Assembly: GCF_900105115.1 (NCBI RefSeq)
Contig: NZ_FNRV01000001.1
Span: 1,178,001 to 1,242,000, forward strand
Direction: 5' to 3'
Source: Pseudomonas mohnii
GTDB taxonomy: Bacteria > Pseudomonadota > Gammaproteobacteria > Pseudomonadales > Pseudomonadaceae
Length of the DNA stretch: 64,000 nucleotides
Below, piece by piece: positions 46,660 to 56,662 of this stretch. Made by a program: the position numbers and the translations under genes. How positions within the stretch are numbered: position 1 is the stretch's first letter; each line of letters starts with the position of its first letter. The notes under the pieces were generated by a model. It had not been told where the DNA came from. It saw nothing but the letters and a program-made list of their open reading frames with translations, and did not search any database.

Positions 46660-46738
46660 GGGTCGGGACGGCGTGATTCGAACACTCGCCCCTGGCACTC
46701 CATGCTTGCAGGGGCGCTAAAAAGCTATTCTCTAACCA
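46660..46738 (-). other. tRNA-like 3' remnant
   Basis: Read leftward, GAGTG-TTCGAAT-CACGC (four of five base pairs) looks like a tRNA T-arm, preceded by a CGCCCCTG/CAGGGGCG stem and followed by CGTCCCGACC and then a strong terminator. No anticodon arm or matching 5' acceptor strand is visible. It could be a leftover attachment site or a decayed tRNA gene. The rest of the 46490-46968 gap shows nothing firm. Confidence 0.3.
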
Positions 46739-46968
46739 CCTTCTCACCCCATATTCACCACCCCATACCCATTGCCCCGCTTGCGACCTTTCAGGGCAGT
46801 TATTGGGAGTCGCGGCATGGAGCGACCCTGAAACCCTTCTAATCGGCACTTAAATCGAAGTGACGAACCTCGCTTGTGGCCATTTGCTTCTATCGCTAGT
46901 ATCGCCTAAGTCACAAGGTCGACAGGCAGTTGGCAATTATGCTTTCTGCAAATCAGGGAAAGCATTTT

Positions 46969-49900
46969 ATGGTCATGGCGCAACCTACCTATTCAGGCTC
47001 ATACGGCTATATTGGTGAGCAGTTTTTTACGATGCAGTTTGACGTTGCCCTGGATGCCGCCAATCCACCACCGACCAACGCCTTTGCCGTTCAGATCAAC
47101 GGAACTAGCACTTCAGTTACCGGAGTGACTGTCGATGGTACCGGCAAGACCGTGACACTCACTTTTTCAGCGCCCGCGCTGACTGCCGGGGCCAACATCG
47201 AATTTTCGTATTCCGACCCCACTGGGGGGAATGATGTCAGTGCGCTCCAGGGGCTGGATGGAACCGATTCGAGTACCTTCAGTGCCTCCACTATCGTGGT
47301 CGGTGGCAGACCCGGGCCATCAGCCCCGCCGGTGCCCGCGCTATCCAGCGGCAGCGACAGTGGCACCTTGGGCGACGGCATCACTTCCGATACTACCCCT
47401 ACACTCACCGGCACTTCCGGGGCCAACGCAACTGTCAAACTGTACGATACCGATGGAACCACGCTACTGGGGACCACGAGTGCGGATGGTTCTGGCAACT
47501 GGTCCATCACCAGCAGCACGTTGACAGACGGCAATCACACGCTGAAGGTAACGCAGACAGACGGTGGGAATAACACTTCGCCACTCAGCACAGCGTTAGC
47601 CTTGAGGATCGATTCGACAGTCGCGGCCCCCAGCGCTTTGACGTTGAGCAGCGGCAGCGACAGCGGCACCTTGGGCGACGGCATCACCAACGACAGTACA
47701 CCGACCGTCACCGGCCACGCCGAAGCCAACGCCGCCGTCAAGCTGTTCGACACCGACGGCAGCACCCTACTTGGCTCGACGACGGCCGATGGCTCTGGCA
47801 ACTGGAGCATCGCCAGCAGCACACTGGCCAACGGCTCACATACCTTTACCGCCAAACAGACCGACGTGGCTGGCAACGTTTCCAGCGCCTCCAGCGGCTA
47901 CGCCTATACACTCGACACTATCGGGCCAATCGCCATGGCCCTGAGTAACACCCAGGTTGCCATGAGCAACGCTGGCAATGGCGCCACCGTGGCAACGCTG
48001 TCGGCCACCGATGCCACTGCCGTCAGCTACGGCTTTGCCATCGGCAACGGTACAACCGATGCGGACAACGGCAAGTTCAGCTTATCCGGCAACCAACTGG
48101 TGGCCGCGCAGAATCTCGCCGCCGGAACCTACCACCTCTATCTGAAAGCCACCGACGCCGCCGGTAACGATGCGTTCCAGTTTTTCAGCGTCAATGTGGT
48201 GGACGCGCCAACCGTCGCCGCTATCGAGCGGGCCATGGGCGCCAGCAGCACGGTGCCAGCCACTAGCCCCTCAGTGGATTACACGGTGAAATTCAGCCAG
48301 TCCGTGACTGGCGTGGACGCCTCGGATTTCACCTTGGCTACAACCGGAAACGCCAGCGCGACCATCGCCTCAGTCACCGGTAGTGGTGACACGTACACCC
48401 TGACAGTCAGCGGAATCAGAGGCGATGGTACCCTGCGCCTGGATCTCAAAGGGAGTGGCACCGGGATTCAGAACGATTTATCTTTCGCCATCACCAGCGG
48501 CTATACAGCCGGTCAAACGTACACGGTAGACCATACCGCCCCCGCATCACCTTCGGTGCCGGTCATGACGGCCGGCACCGATACCGGCAAGTCAAACAAC
48601 GATGCGATCACCAGCAACCAGACACCCGTGTTTGTCGGCTCGGCTGAAGCCAATGCCACGATCAAGCTGTATGACACCGATGGTGCCACTTTGCTAGGCA
48701 CCACCGTCGCCGACGGCGCCGGCAATTGGAGTATCATGAGCGCGACGTTGGCGACCGGCAGCCACACACTGACGGCCAAACAGACCGACGCCGTGGGTAA
48801 TGAATCTGCAGCCAGCAGTGGCGTGTCAGTGTCAATTGACAACAGCGTGGCGGCCCCGCCTGCGCCCGTATTGGCCAGTAGCAGCGACAGCGGTGTCCCT
48901 GGCGACAACCTGACCAATGTCTTAATGCCGACCATCACCGGCACCGCCGAAGCCAACGCCAGCATCACGCTTTACGACACCGATGGGACCACCGTGCTGG
49001 GCACCTCTGTTGCCAACGGAAACGGCGACTGGAGTATCGTTTCGACGACCTTGAGCAATGGTAGCCATACGCTGACCGCCAGGCAGACCGACACTGCAGG
49101 CAACATCTCGTCCGTCAGCGCCGGTCTTGCGCTGACGGTCAACAATCTGTCGCCGTCGGCGCCCTCCCTGCCGGCACTTAGCGCTGCCAGCGACAGCGGT
49201 ATTCAGGGTGACGGCATTACCAGTGTTGCCAAGCCCGTGATTACCGGGACCGCAGCCGCCAACGCAACCGTCAAACTCTACGACACCGACGGCAGCACAG
49301 TACTGGGCACCGCGGTTGCTAACGGTACCGGCATTTGGAACATCACCAGCAGCACATTGTCGCTGGGTAGCCATACGCTGACCGCCAAGCAAATCGACCC
49401 GGCAGGAAACCTGTCAGCAGCTAGCGCCTCACTGGCACTGACCGTAGAGGCGGTACCGACACCACCCTCGTCACCAGCCACAATGACCCCTATCGACGGC
49501 GTTGCCGTCACCCAGCAGCAGGTCAGCCTGCCGGGCGGCGGCAGTGGCACTCAGATCATTGTTCCGATTGTCAGCACCGACCGCACCGACTCCAGCGGCA
49601 GCGCTGCTGTGGCCGACATTCCACTGGCCACCAGCGGCGCGAACAACCTCCTGCTGGCACAGCTGACACCCGGCTTTGGCCTGACGGCTGTTGGCGGTGT
49701 CAGCCGGCCGGCGGGTAGTTCGATTGAACATCTGATCCAGGATATCCTGGCGGCAACGCCGAATCATGCCGCCAGCGACCAAGGTCACCTGACCGGTAAC
49801 GGCGTCTCCTTCCTCAACAAACTGGCTGCCAGCGTACCGCTGCTGGTCGAGACGATTACACCGACCACTGGCGAGACCGCACCGACCAGCCCGCTAACCT

Positions 49901-50736
49901 TGACCGGTACCAGCAGCGACAGCCAACACACCGCGCTGGTCATCGACGCTACACACGTGGCCAGCGGCAGCACGCTGGTGTTAAACGCCGTCGACTTCGC
50001 AGCAATCATCGGCACCGCCAACATCATCGGTAACACCAACGGCCAGATACTCACCGGCGACTCCGCCAGCCAACAGTTCAGCATATCGTCCGGTGGCGGC
50101 AGTTCGGTGTTCGCCGGTGGTGGCAACGACACGTTGAACATCAACTTCGCAGGCAGCAGCACGGAGCTATCCAACAGCACGACTCTTCTGCACGGCGGCC
50201 AAGGCAACGATGCCGTGGTGCTCAACGGCGCCAGTTCGGACTACCTGGTGGAAAATCACGAGGGCTATGTCCTGGTCACTTCCAAAGCGCAGCCAGGACA
50301 ACACACGCTGCTGGTGAATGCCGAAAACCTGACTTTCTCCGACACGACCATTAGCGTTCAAACCAGCGAGCCTCAAACCCAGTTGGCAGGCCTTTACCAA
50401 TCGGTTCTGGGCCGCCAGGCTGACTATCTGGGCTTCGATTACTGGGCGGTCCAGGCCAAGAATGGCATGAGCATGGGCAGCATCGCCCTGTCGCTGATCA
50501 CTTCGAACGAAGCTCACGATAAGCAGGCCGTCACCCTGAACGGTAACGCCCCGCATGACCTGGAGTTGGTGTATCAGGGCATCTATGGCCGTCAAAGCGA
50601 TAGCGCAGGCCTGGCTTACTGGGTTGACGCCATGCAAAAAGGCATGACCCTGGAACAGGTCGCCAGCAACTTCGTGCAAGCGGCGGAGATGAACCAGCAC
50701 AACGTTCTGGCGGCGAACTGGGACTTCATCATTTAA
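46969..50736 (+). CDS. Large secreted Ig-like repeat protein with C-terminal DUF4214
   Basis: 1255 residues from the ATG at 46969 (AGGGAA nine bases upstream); ATG at 46939 is an alternative. No Sec signal. After an N-terminal SwmB-like domain come five ~100-residue Ig-like repeats, each with a '[14 protein letters not shown]' and 'ADGSGNWSI' type core; a cadherin-like and a further domain split them after the second. A Gly/Asn-rich region ('[21 protein letters not shown]') resembles an RTX end, then two DUF4214 units ('[18 protein letters not shown]', '[18 protein letters not shown]'). This composition suits a type I secreted adhesin or biofilm protein. No secretion genes are beside it. Confidence 0.82.
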   Translation: MVMAQPTYSGSYGYIGEQFFTMQFDVALDAANPPPTNAFAVQINGTSTSVTGVTVDGTGKTVTLTFSAPALTAGANIEFSYSDPTGGNDVSALQGLDGTDSSTFSASTIVVGGRPGPSAPPVPALSSGSDSGTLGDGITSDTTPTLTGTSGANATVKLYDTDGTTLLGTTSADGSGNWSITSSTLTDGNHTLKVTQTDGGNNTSPLSTALALRIDSTVAAPSALTLSSGSDSGTLGDGITNDSTPTVTGHAEANAAVKLFDTDGSTLLGSTTADGSGNWSIASSTLANGSHTFTAKQTDVAGNVSSASSGYAYTLDTIGPIAMALSNTQVAMSNAGNGATVATLSATDATAVSYGFAIGNGTTDADNGKFSLSGNQLVAAQNLAAGTYHLYLKATDAAGNDAFQFFSVNVVDAPTVAAIERAMGASSTVPATSPSVDYTVKFSQSVTGVDASDFTLATTGNASATIASVTGSGDTYTLTVSGIRGDGTLRLDLKGSGTGIQNDLSFAITSGYTAGQTYTVDHTAPASPSVPVMTAGTDTGKSNNDAITSNQTPVFVGSAEANATIKLYDTDGATLLGTTVADGAGNWSIMSATLATGSHTLTAKQTDAVGNESAASSGVSVSIDNSVAAPPAPVLASSSDSGVPGDNLTNVLMPTITGTAEANASITLYDTDGTTVLGTSVANGNGDWSIVSTTLSNGSHTLTARQTDTAGNISSVSAGLALTVNNLSPSAPSLPALSAASDSGIQGDGITSVAKPVITGTAAANATVKLYDTDGSTVLGTAVANGTGIWNITSSTLSLGSHTLTAKQIDPAGNLSAASASLALTVEAVPTPPSSPATMTPIDGVAVTQQQVSLPGGGSGTQIIVPIVSTDRTDSSGSAAVADIPLATSGANNLLLAQLTPGFGLTAVGGVSRPAGSSIEHLIQDILAATPNHAASDQGHLTGNGVSFLNKLAASVPLLVETITPTTGETAPTSPLTLTGTSSDSQHTALVIDATHVASGSTLVLNAVDFAAIIGTANIIGNTNGQILTGDSASQQFSISSGGGSSVFAGGGNDTLNINFAGSSTELSNSTTLLHGGQGNDAVVLNGASSDYLVENHEGYVLVTSKAQPGQHTLLVNAENLTFSDTTISVQTSEPQTQLAGLYQSVLGRQADYLGFDYWAVQAKNGMSMGSIALSLITSNEAHDKQAVTLNGNAPHDLELVYQGIYGRQSDSAGLAYWVDAMQKGMTLEQVASNFVQAAEMNQHNVLAANWDFII

Positions 50737-51039
50737 CGTCTCGTCCCAAAACGGATGCACTGTCATAGCGTGCCATTTGCATCAGGTGGCAGTGACATCC
50801 GCTCAACGTGAAACGCTAAGCTGTCGACTCAACCGGTCGATGCCACAGATTGGCTAAATCTTTTCAGCGTCGACGACCCAAGGTCTGCCGCGCCCAGGTT
50901 GCAGGTGAAGCTCATCAGGGCGTTCCACTGGCCTTGGGTGACGCGCGCATTCTTTTCTTCAGGCGAAAAAAAAACGCACTTGGCAGGCTTTCTTCAAAAA
51001 TCAAAGCTATCCAAAAATACTGAAATCAATGGACAGATC

Positions 51040-51150
51040 GTGACTCTTATTAGTTAGCCTGCTATCTTGTTTTCACATTCCGCCATGTTGAGATGCTTGA
51101 AGGAATGAGAAGCCCTGGCGACCACGAATCGCCGGGGCTTCGTTTTTTCC
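51040..51150 (+). ncRNA. Candidate small RNA with promoter and terminator
   Basis: GTGACT (51040-51045), a 17-base spacer and an extended -10 TGC-TATCTT (51060-51068) predict a start near 51075. A hairpin AGCCCTGGCGA...TCGCCGGGGCT followed by CGTTTTTT ends about 51150. That gives a transcript of roughly 75 bases in a 650-bp gap (50737-51385) with no convincing gene. A second hairpin (ACCCCGAACGGGTTGGGGT region, 51165-51186) that ends in TTTTATT when read leftward follows. It could instead be a leader for a lost gene. Confidence 0.4.
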
Positions 51151-51385
51151 ATCTCCAGACGAATAAAACCCCGAACGGGTTGGGGTCTTGGTATTCGGTG
51201 GCGCGCTGGTGCCTGGCCGTGGTGACAAAGCGTCTCTACGGGCCACCCCTGTTCCGGCTTCTCGGCGGTGATCGAACCGTCGACCACTGCGCCGAGAGAA
51301 GCACAGCCTCCCGATCAAAGCTGGCCTGCACAAAGGCACGCACCCCCGAGGCCACGCCGTTGAGCGTTGACTGGCCCACACTCAC

Positions 51386-51667
51386 CTATCGAGCCTGGAT
51401 AGGACAATGCGCACTGAACGCCAGCCAAATCGCACTGATATACCTTCCAACCAGGCCCTTTTCGGCAGTTCCGTTAGCGATAGCTTCAGCGACTGACTCA
51501 ATGTAGTTCCAGTGAACCTCGGCGGGATCACCGACAAACTCCGCCCCGTCGATCTCTGACAAAAAACTCAATGCCACTTTAGCGCGATGCTCTCTGCTGC
51601 CCTCCGCAGTTGCCAACACCTCTACTGCACTGGAAAGCCTGGATAGCGTATCGCTGGAAATAGTCAC
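51386..51667 (-). CDS. Hypothetical protein
   Basis: 93 residues from the GTG at 51667, chosen because GGAGG lies five bases upstream; the longer reading to 51724 has no such site. Helical and acidic ('VEVLATAEGSREHRAKVALSFLSEIDGAEFVGDPAEVHWNYIESVAEAIANG'), without signal or membrane segment. No family recognised. Confidence 0.55.
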   Translation of the reverse strand: MTISSDTLSRLSSAVEVLATAEGSREHRAKVALSFLSEIDGAEFVGDPAEVHWNYIESVAEAIANGTAEKGLVGRYISAIWLAFSAHCPIQAR

Positions 51668-51884
51668 TCTGCCTCCTATACCCGGATCACCTTGAGCCGG
51701 CCGAACACAAATACCCCACTTCAACGAATCACGCCAGCCGGCGAAGATCAGTTGAAGCCAAGGGTCCGAAGAATCAACAGAGCGTCATCGCTCGATTCAA
51801 CCTTTTTTAGCCCAGTGTCCATCATTGGCCTGCGGCGTTCTGCTGGCGCACCGGCAGGCATTGATCGCGTAATTCCTGAAGCCA

Positions 51885-52156
51885 GCGCCGACATCGATGC
51901 CTGGGCGGGTTCCAGCGACAGCGGTTATACCTTTGCGGGTCCCTGGAAAGCGCGTACGGGTTTGCGTGTCGATGCCGCGAGCGGTGATGAGGATGTCGAT
52001 CAGAGGGCCGGTACCTTTGATCCATTGTTTCCCAAGAGCGCCTTCTACGGTCAGGCATGACCACAGCCCCCCGGAACAACCACCAGCAGTGGAAAACGCT
52101 TGGGCACCCTGTATCAGGCCAACGCCAATTGGACGGCGGCCACGTTTCGCTTTTAA
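51885..52156 (+). pseudogene. Remnant of an alginate-export-type outer-membrane protein
   Basis: The plus frame reads 'GPWKARTGLRVDAASGDEDVDQRAGTFDPLFPKSAFYGQA', which resembles the 'LGLRADYASGDDDPNDGRLGTFDPLFPKG' block of the alginate-export (AlgE-like) porin family. A TGA at 52058 interrupts it; after the stop, in the same frame, 'GKRLGTLYQANANWTAATFRF' resembles the family's C-terminal strands. Only a fraction of the ~450-residue barrel remains, so a large part is deleted. It is not expressed as a functional porin. The gap at 52157-52565 beyond it is AT-rich and shows no gene. Confidence 0.6.
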
Positions 52157-52565
52157 GCATCAAGAACATCCGGCAAGAACGCTGCTCGGAAATTCGTTAA
52201 TTTTGACGTCGACAAAAACGTTGCCTACGCGCACCAGATTGATATCGGTGGATATCGTCGCAGCATTGCAACAGTCAGGCACTTTGGCCACGACATTCTT
52301 CTTAAATACAAGTGTTTTAATGTATCACCCTGCAACCCATCTGATATGGTTTTTTTTCGATCGCCTGAGCCTTTTTCGTCAACCAACAGTCTATAAAGTG
52401 CACGCCCGATGCTCTTTAAAACAACAAAAAAGCAGCCAACTAATTTTGGCTCTTGGGCACACTGACGCGCTCAAGAATTTAGACCATCCCAGGATCAACA
52501 ATAGAACCCCGTTTATTAGAAAGAATGGGATAAATCACTATTCACTTGTTTTGGAGATGGCCTCT

Positions 52566-53306
52566 GTGCGAAAGCTGGGCTTGGGCTTCCTGATAACTGG
52601 CGTTTTGGGGCAACTGTCTGCACTCCTATGGACCTACATGTCTACGGGACCCAACTGTCAAAATAACGTCAACAATTCATACATCCAGCAAAAAGTGACA
52701 ACACTCGAACAACTACTCGATGACACGGTCAATAAAGTTGCGACGGAGTTCAATACAAAACATTTCGACGGACTCACGCCCCTTGCAAAAAACGGATCCC
52801 ACATACCCAATTCAACGAAGGCTGACGCCGCACAGTTCTTGGTCGAAAAACCAGACGAAACTCCAGTTACGCTGCCTTCATTGCCCGCACAGTCATATAA
52901 ATGGACGATTATTCTCAGCGGTCTGATCACTGTTATCGGCCTGCTCCTGGCCGTATTCGCCCGCAAAAAAACCTTTGATCCGCAATGGCATGTCTTTCGC
53001 ACCGTACCAGGTTCGCTGATCACGCTGGAACGCCCGTGCTTGACGTGCGGCGGCTACATTTTCCAGGCCAGGAAAGAACCATCTACCACGCCTTCATCCG
53101 GCCTATGGGTGGTCGAAATTGCTTTGAACACACCCAGCCGCCATCGAGCAGTAAAAGCCATTCAGCAGCTGGAGTTGCCGGTAGCGCGTAAAGAAAACAA
53201 CTTTGTCGTCATCGGCCCGTATAAACAAAAGCAGGACGCGGCTCGAGTCGTGAAAGAGTTGAGCGAACGACATGGCGTTAGAGGATGGATGATGGCTGGA
53301 AATTGA
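52566..53306 (+). CDS. Membrane protein with C-terminal SPOR domain
   Basis: 246 residues from a GTG at 52566, with GGAG nine bases upstream; the ATG at 52557 abuts that site too closely. A membrane helix ('LGLGFLITGVLGQLSALLWTYM', residues 4-25), a ~90-residue polar loop, a second helix ('WTIILSGLITVIGLLLAVFA'), then a cytoplasmic or periplasmic C-terminus with a SPOR-like repeat ('LWVVEIALNTPSRHRAVKAIQQLELPVARKENNFVVIGPYKQKQDAARVVKEL'). SPOR domains bind peptidoglycan at the septum. Base composition is more AT-rich than its neighbours, hinting at transfer. Confidence 0.65.
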   Translation: MRKLGLGFLITGVLGQLSALLWTYMSTGPNCQNNVNNSYIQQKVTTLEQLLDDTVNKVATEFNTKHFDGLTPLAKNGSHIPNSTKADAAQFLVEKPDETPVTLPSLPAQSYKWTIILSGLITVIGLLLAVFARKKTFDPQWHVFRTVPGSLITLERPCLTCGGYIFQARKEPSTTPSSGLWVVEIALNTPSRHRAVKAIQQLELPVARKENNFVVIGPYKQKQDAARVVKELSERHGVRGWMMAGN

Positions 53307-53375
53307 CACAGCCCGATTTAGTGCTGGGCCGACTTCGAACACCCGCTACTTATTGCATGCCACAAGAGAGCCTTC

Positions 53376-53666
53376 ATGATCGCAAAAGAACTTAGGGCCG
53401 AACTCGCCCTGAAAAAATTCCTGGACGCCAACTTATGGATCCAGCTTGAACTCAGCGAGCTGAACTACAGCCTCGCTGAGAACTGCGGACTTTCGCCAGA
53501 AGAATATCGACTGAAATGTCTGCAAGAAGCATTTGAAGCAGAAGCAGACGCTCACGAATGCGATTGCTGGGACTTTATTCTGCAGTGGGTAGCCGAAACC
53601 AAGGAAGAGCTTGAGTTGATGCGTGAAGAGCGCATGAAAGAGATTTATGACTTGCTGGACGATTAG
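53376..53666 (+). CDS. Hypothetical acidic protein
   Basis: 96 residues, very rich in Glu and Leu ('LWIQLELSELNYSLAENCGLSPEEYRLKCLQEAFEAEADAHECDCWDFILQW'), helical, no signal or membrane segment. The start follows AAGAGAG. It lies 69 bp after the SPOR-domain gene in the same direction. No family recognised; the acidity is reminiscent of DNA-mimic or small regulatory proteins but that is only a guess. Confidence 0.55.
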   Translation: MIAKELRAELALKKFLDANLWIQLELSELNYSLAENCGLSPEEYRLKCLQEAFEAEADAHECDCWDFILQWVAETKEELELMREERMKEIYDLLDD

Positions 53667-53770
53667 TACACCTTATAACTTTCGTCGCCTATACACGCCG
53701 CCATCTCTCAATATGAAAGATTAACTTCATCGGCGGGAGGCTTGCCCAATCCTCCCGCCCTCCTGTCGGT

Positions 53771-54625
53771 TCAAACCGCCGCATAACAATCCACTACACG
53801 CCGGTACTGGCTGGGAGAAGCTCCGATGTGCTGGCGGAAAAACCGTGTGAAATGACCTTGTTCGGAGAACCCGAGATTCTCCGATAACAGGCCCAACGTT
53901 CCACTGCGCTCACGCTCCAGCCAGGCAAAAGCCCGGCGCATGCGCGCGTCGTTAAGCAACAGGGTCGGCGTCATGCCGGTATCTTTCTTGAACAGCGCAA
54001 AGAAGTGCGCCCGAGACAGACCACAAGCCCGCGCGGCATTGTCGATCGGGTTCGGATCATCGAGGTGCTCAAGCAACCAGGCGGTGCCACGACGCACCCG
54101 CGCGTCCCGGAACTCAGCTGAGTTCGGCGCCCCCAGTAACGACAAATGCCGCCAGCTGGAAAAGTCCTCGATCAGTTCGATCAAGAAGTCGAACAGCATG
54201 AATTCCATACGCTCTTTCGGCACGATCCCGCAGCCATGCGCTTCGGCGACCAGGATGTCGGCCAAGGTGCGATTGCGACTCGACAGCTCGATACACGACT
54301 GGACAAAAAAATCCGGCCGACCACTCAGCGCCAGCGACTGCTGTGCAGTGGCCAACCAGGCAGGCTCGATGTAAAGCGCCAGGATTACGGTGGCACCGGC
54401 ACCCGGCTGCGGATCGTAAAAATGCGGCTCCCAGGCGTTGACTAGCACCGCCGTGCGATCGCTAAGCGGAACCCGCCGACCGTTGACGTTGAAGTAAGTG
54501 TCTTCGCCGGACACTTTGACCAGCACATGGCATTCGGAATGGGTGTGGGTGACCAGCGAACGATCCATATTCAGCAAGGCGACCCGGCCAAACCTGCCGT
54601 GGAAAACCCGTTGGGCAATCGACAT
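53771..54625 (-). CDS. AraC-family transcriptional regulator
   Basis: 284 residues from the ATG at 54625 (AGAGGA six bases upstream). The N-terminal cupin domain has 'HTHSECHVLVKVSGEDTYFNVNGRRVPL'; the C-terminal HTH pair is 'IDNAARACGLSRAHFFALFKKDTGMTP' and 'LGLLSENLGFSEQGHFTRFFRQHIGASPSQYRR'. It is transcribed leftward, like xdhC and the molybdenum-hydroxylase cluster, and could regulate that cluster; this is positional inference. Confidence 0.88.
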   Translation of the reverse strand: MSIAQRVFHGRFGRVALLNMDRSLVTHTHSECHVLVKVSGEDTYFNVNGRRVPLSDRTAVLVNAWEPHFYDPQPGAGATVILALYIEPAWLATAQQSLALSGRPDFFVQSCIELSSRNRTLADILVAEAHGCGIVPKERMEFMLFDFLIELIEDFSSWRHLSLLGAPNSAEFRDARVRRGTAWLLEHLDDPNPIDNAARACGLSRAHFFALFKKDTGMTPTLLLNDARMRRAFAWLERERSGTLGLLSENLGFSEQGHFTRFFRQHIGASPSQYRRVVDCYAAV

Positions 54626-54814
54626 CAGATTCCTCTGCTCGCTTGAAGCAATATTGTTATCGACCACAATGAAGGATCATCGCGGCGTCTATCTATTTCT
54701 CGACCCCGGCGATCGCTCAATGGTTCAGCAACACTTGGCTGGCCACTATCGCGCGTGGGTGAACGAGCGTCTATCCCGACTTTCGCAGCCCCCATGCTCG
54801 TCGGAAAAACCGCC

Positions 54815-55786
54815 TTACAAGGCATGGCGTTCTTTCCCGTGATAAACGCGCAGGATATCGGCCACCACCGCCAGAGCGATTTCCGCCGGGGCCTTGCTGC
54901 CCAGATCGAGGCCAATGGGCATGTGCAAACGGGCAATCTGTTCATCCGTCAGGCCACCAATGCGTTTGAGCCGCTCGGCGCGCTTGGCCGAGGTTGCCTC
55001 AGACCCCATGGCGCCGATGTAAAACGCCGGGGTGTGCACCGCTTCCATCAGCGCCAGATCATCGATTCGCGGATCGTGAGTCAGCGCCACCACCGCGGTC
55101 GCTGCGTGGCAACCTCCAGCGGCGATAAACATCGAGGGCAGCACACGTTGCATCTCCACGCCTTCGAGCTGTACATGCAGCATCTCTTCCCGAGGGTCGC
55201 AGGCGATGACTTCGCAGCCGATGGCGCGGGCGAAACTGGCGCAGACTTCCGCGACCGGCGATAGCCCCGCCAGAATCAGTCGTAACGCCGGGCCAATGCT
55301 GATGCGCACCGTCTCGTCGACGACTTGCACCCGCTCGCTGCCGTGTCCGGTGTCCGGGTCCAGGCGCAACGCACCGCTGCTCAGTTCGACATGACGCTGC
55401 AGACGTCGGTGGCCGAGTAACGCCGCTTGCAGACTCTCCAGATGCGCGATCCATTCGAGACTGGCGGCGCGGTGCTCGACCAGCACGATCAGCACGCCAC
55501 CACAGGGCAATCGTAGACGGTGGCGTTGCTCGACGCTGTCGCCATAACTGACGATCTGCGCCGGTTCGCGCAATTCACCGCGTGTCAGGCTTTCAAGAAA
55601 CGCCTCCTCGACGCAGCCACCCGACAGTGAGCCAACGTGTTCGCCCGCGCCATTGGCCACCAGCATCGCACCCGGCGCACGCGGCGCCGAGCCATAGGTG
55701 GAGAGCACCGTGCACAGCCACTGGGCCTGCCCGGTGCGAGCCCATTGCAGTGCCTGGTCGATCACCTGAACATCGAGATGACGCAT
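54815..55786 (-). CDS. XdhC/CoxI-family molybdenum-hydroxylase maturation protein
   Basis: 323 residues. The N-terminal XdhC/CoxI motif is 'STYGSAPRAPGAMLVANGAGEHVGSLSGGCVEEAFLESL' (GSxSGGCVE signature, about 29-66). The C-terminal Rossmann-like domain has 'LILAGLSPVAEVCASFARAIGCEVIACDPRE' and ends 'AFYIGAMGSEATSAKRAERL'. Such proteins insert sulfurated molybdenum cofactor into xanthine dehydrogenase-type enzymes, which fits the enzyme encoded at 60559-64000. It is divergent from the hydrolase gene. Confidence 0.9.
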   Translation of the reverse strand: MRHLDVQVIDQALQWARTGQAQWLCTVLSTYGSAPRAPGAMLVANGAGEHVGSLSGGCVEEAFLESLTRGELREPAQIVSYGDSVEQRHRLRLPCGGVLIVLVEHRAASLEWIAHLESLQAALLGHRRLQRHVELSSGALRLDPDTGHGSERVQVVDETVRISIGPALRLILAGLSPVAEVCASFARAIGCEVIACDPREEMLHVQLEGVEMQRVLPSMFIAAGGCHAATAVVALTHDPRIDDLALMEAVHTPAFYIGAMGSEATSAKRAERLKRIGGLTDEQIARLHMPIGLDLGSKAPAEIALAVVADILRVYHGKERHAL

Positions 55787-55876
55787 GTTTTCTGTACCTC
55801 AAGCGAAGCGTGGTGCTGCCTGCAGGGTTACGTTTACGGTAACCTGCGAGCAATCTTGTTCAATCGTTGATTCGAC

Positions 55877-56662
55877 ATGTCGCCACAGCAATTTTTGCAA
55901 CTTGGGCCGCTGCGCCTGGAATATCGCCAACTGCCTGCGACTGACCCATCGCGACCGACGCTTGTGCTGTTGCACGAAGGCCTCGGCAGCGCCGGCCAAT
56001 GGAAAGACTTCCCCCTGCGCCTGGCCCAGGCCAGCGGTTGCGGTGTGGTCACTTACAGCCGGCAGGGTTACGGGCAATCGAGCCCGGTAACCCTGCCGCG
56101 TCCACTGAACTACCTGACCAGCGACGGCCCTCGTGAACTGCGGCAATTGCTCGATGCCTTGCAACTGCCGCAAGTGGTCTTGCTCGGTCACAGTGACGGC
56201 GCATCCATCGTCCTCGCCTATGCCGCTGCCAACGATCCACGCGTGTTGGGCAGCATTGCCCTGGCGCCTCACGTGATTGTCGAGACCGAGAGCCTCGATG
56301 GCATTCGCCACACCACTGAAGTTTGGCATCAGGGCCCATTGCGCGAACGCCTGGCACGCCACCATGGGGCCAATGTCGACGGCGCTTTTCACGGTTGGAG
56401 CGACAGCTGGTTGCACCCGGACTTTTCCCTGGACGATCTCGAAGCGCAATTGGCTTATATCGAAAAACCGCTGCTGGTGATTCAGGGTCGCGAAGACCAT
56501 TACGCCACGCCCGAGCAACTGGTGATCATCCAGCGACAGGTGCCTGGACCGTGCCGCTGTGTGTTGCTGGATGACTGCCGGCACTTTCCCCAGACCGAAG
56601 CGACCGAGCGGACCTTGCAGCTAATCTGCGAATTCCTGGAGCGCCTCCCCGCCTTTATTTGA
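55877..56662 (+). CDS. Alpha/beta hydrolase
   Basis: 261 residues. The nucleophile elbow is GHSDG in 'VVLLGHSDGASIVLAYAAANDP'; the oxyanion-region motif is 'LVLLHEGLGSAGQWKDFP'; acid and base are likely in 'GREDHYATPEQL' and 'DCRHFPQTEA'. The substrate is unknown. It sits between xdhC and the MFS gene and is the only rightward gene here; its 3' end overlaps the MFS gene's 3' end by eight bases. It could cut an ester or thioester made by the neighbouring pathway. Confidence 0.85.
   Translation: MSPQQFLQLGPLRLEYRQLPATDPSRPTLVLLHEGLGSAGQWKDFPLRLAQASGCGVVTYSRQGYGQSSPVTLPRPLNYLTSDGPRELRQLLDALQLPQVVLLGHSDGASIVLAYAAANDPRVLGSIALAPHVIVETESLDGIRHTTEVWHQGPLRERLARHHGANVDGAFHGWSDSWLHPDFSLDDLEAQLAYIEKPLLVIQGREDHYATPEQLVIIQRQVPGPCRCVLLDDCRHFPQTEATERTLQLICEFLERLPAFI

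Noticed and set aside
46660..46900. tmRNA or selenocysteine tRNA gene
   Set aside because: The T-arm-like sequence is suggestive but the conserved ends, acceptor pairing and tag frame of tmRNA, or the long acceptor of selC, are not present.
51054..51381. Overlapping small minus-strand frames ending near 51054-51073
   Set aside because: They cross two hairpins, have no ribosome-binding site and no family; the hairpins suggest RNA signals rather than coding. The wording of the translation felt familiar from other Pseudomonas genomes, which would fit a dispersed non-coding sequence, but I cannot verify that.
51897..52565. Long N-terminal extension of the SPOR-domain gene
   Set aside because: It runs through the decayed porin in another frame, and a GTG with a properly spaced GGAG begins right before the first membrane helix.
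55826..55846. GGTTAC/GTAACC inverted repeat between xdhC and the hydrolase gene
   Set aside because: Short arms and a position consistent with a divergent operator, but nothing else supports it.
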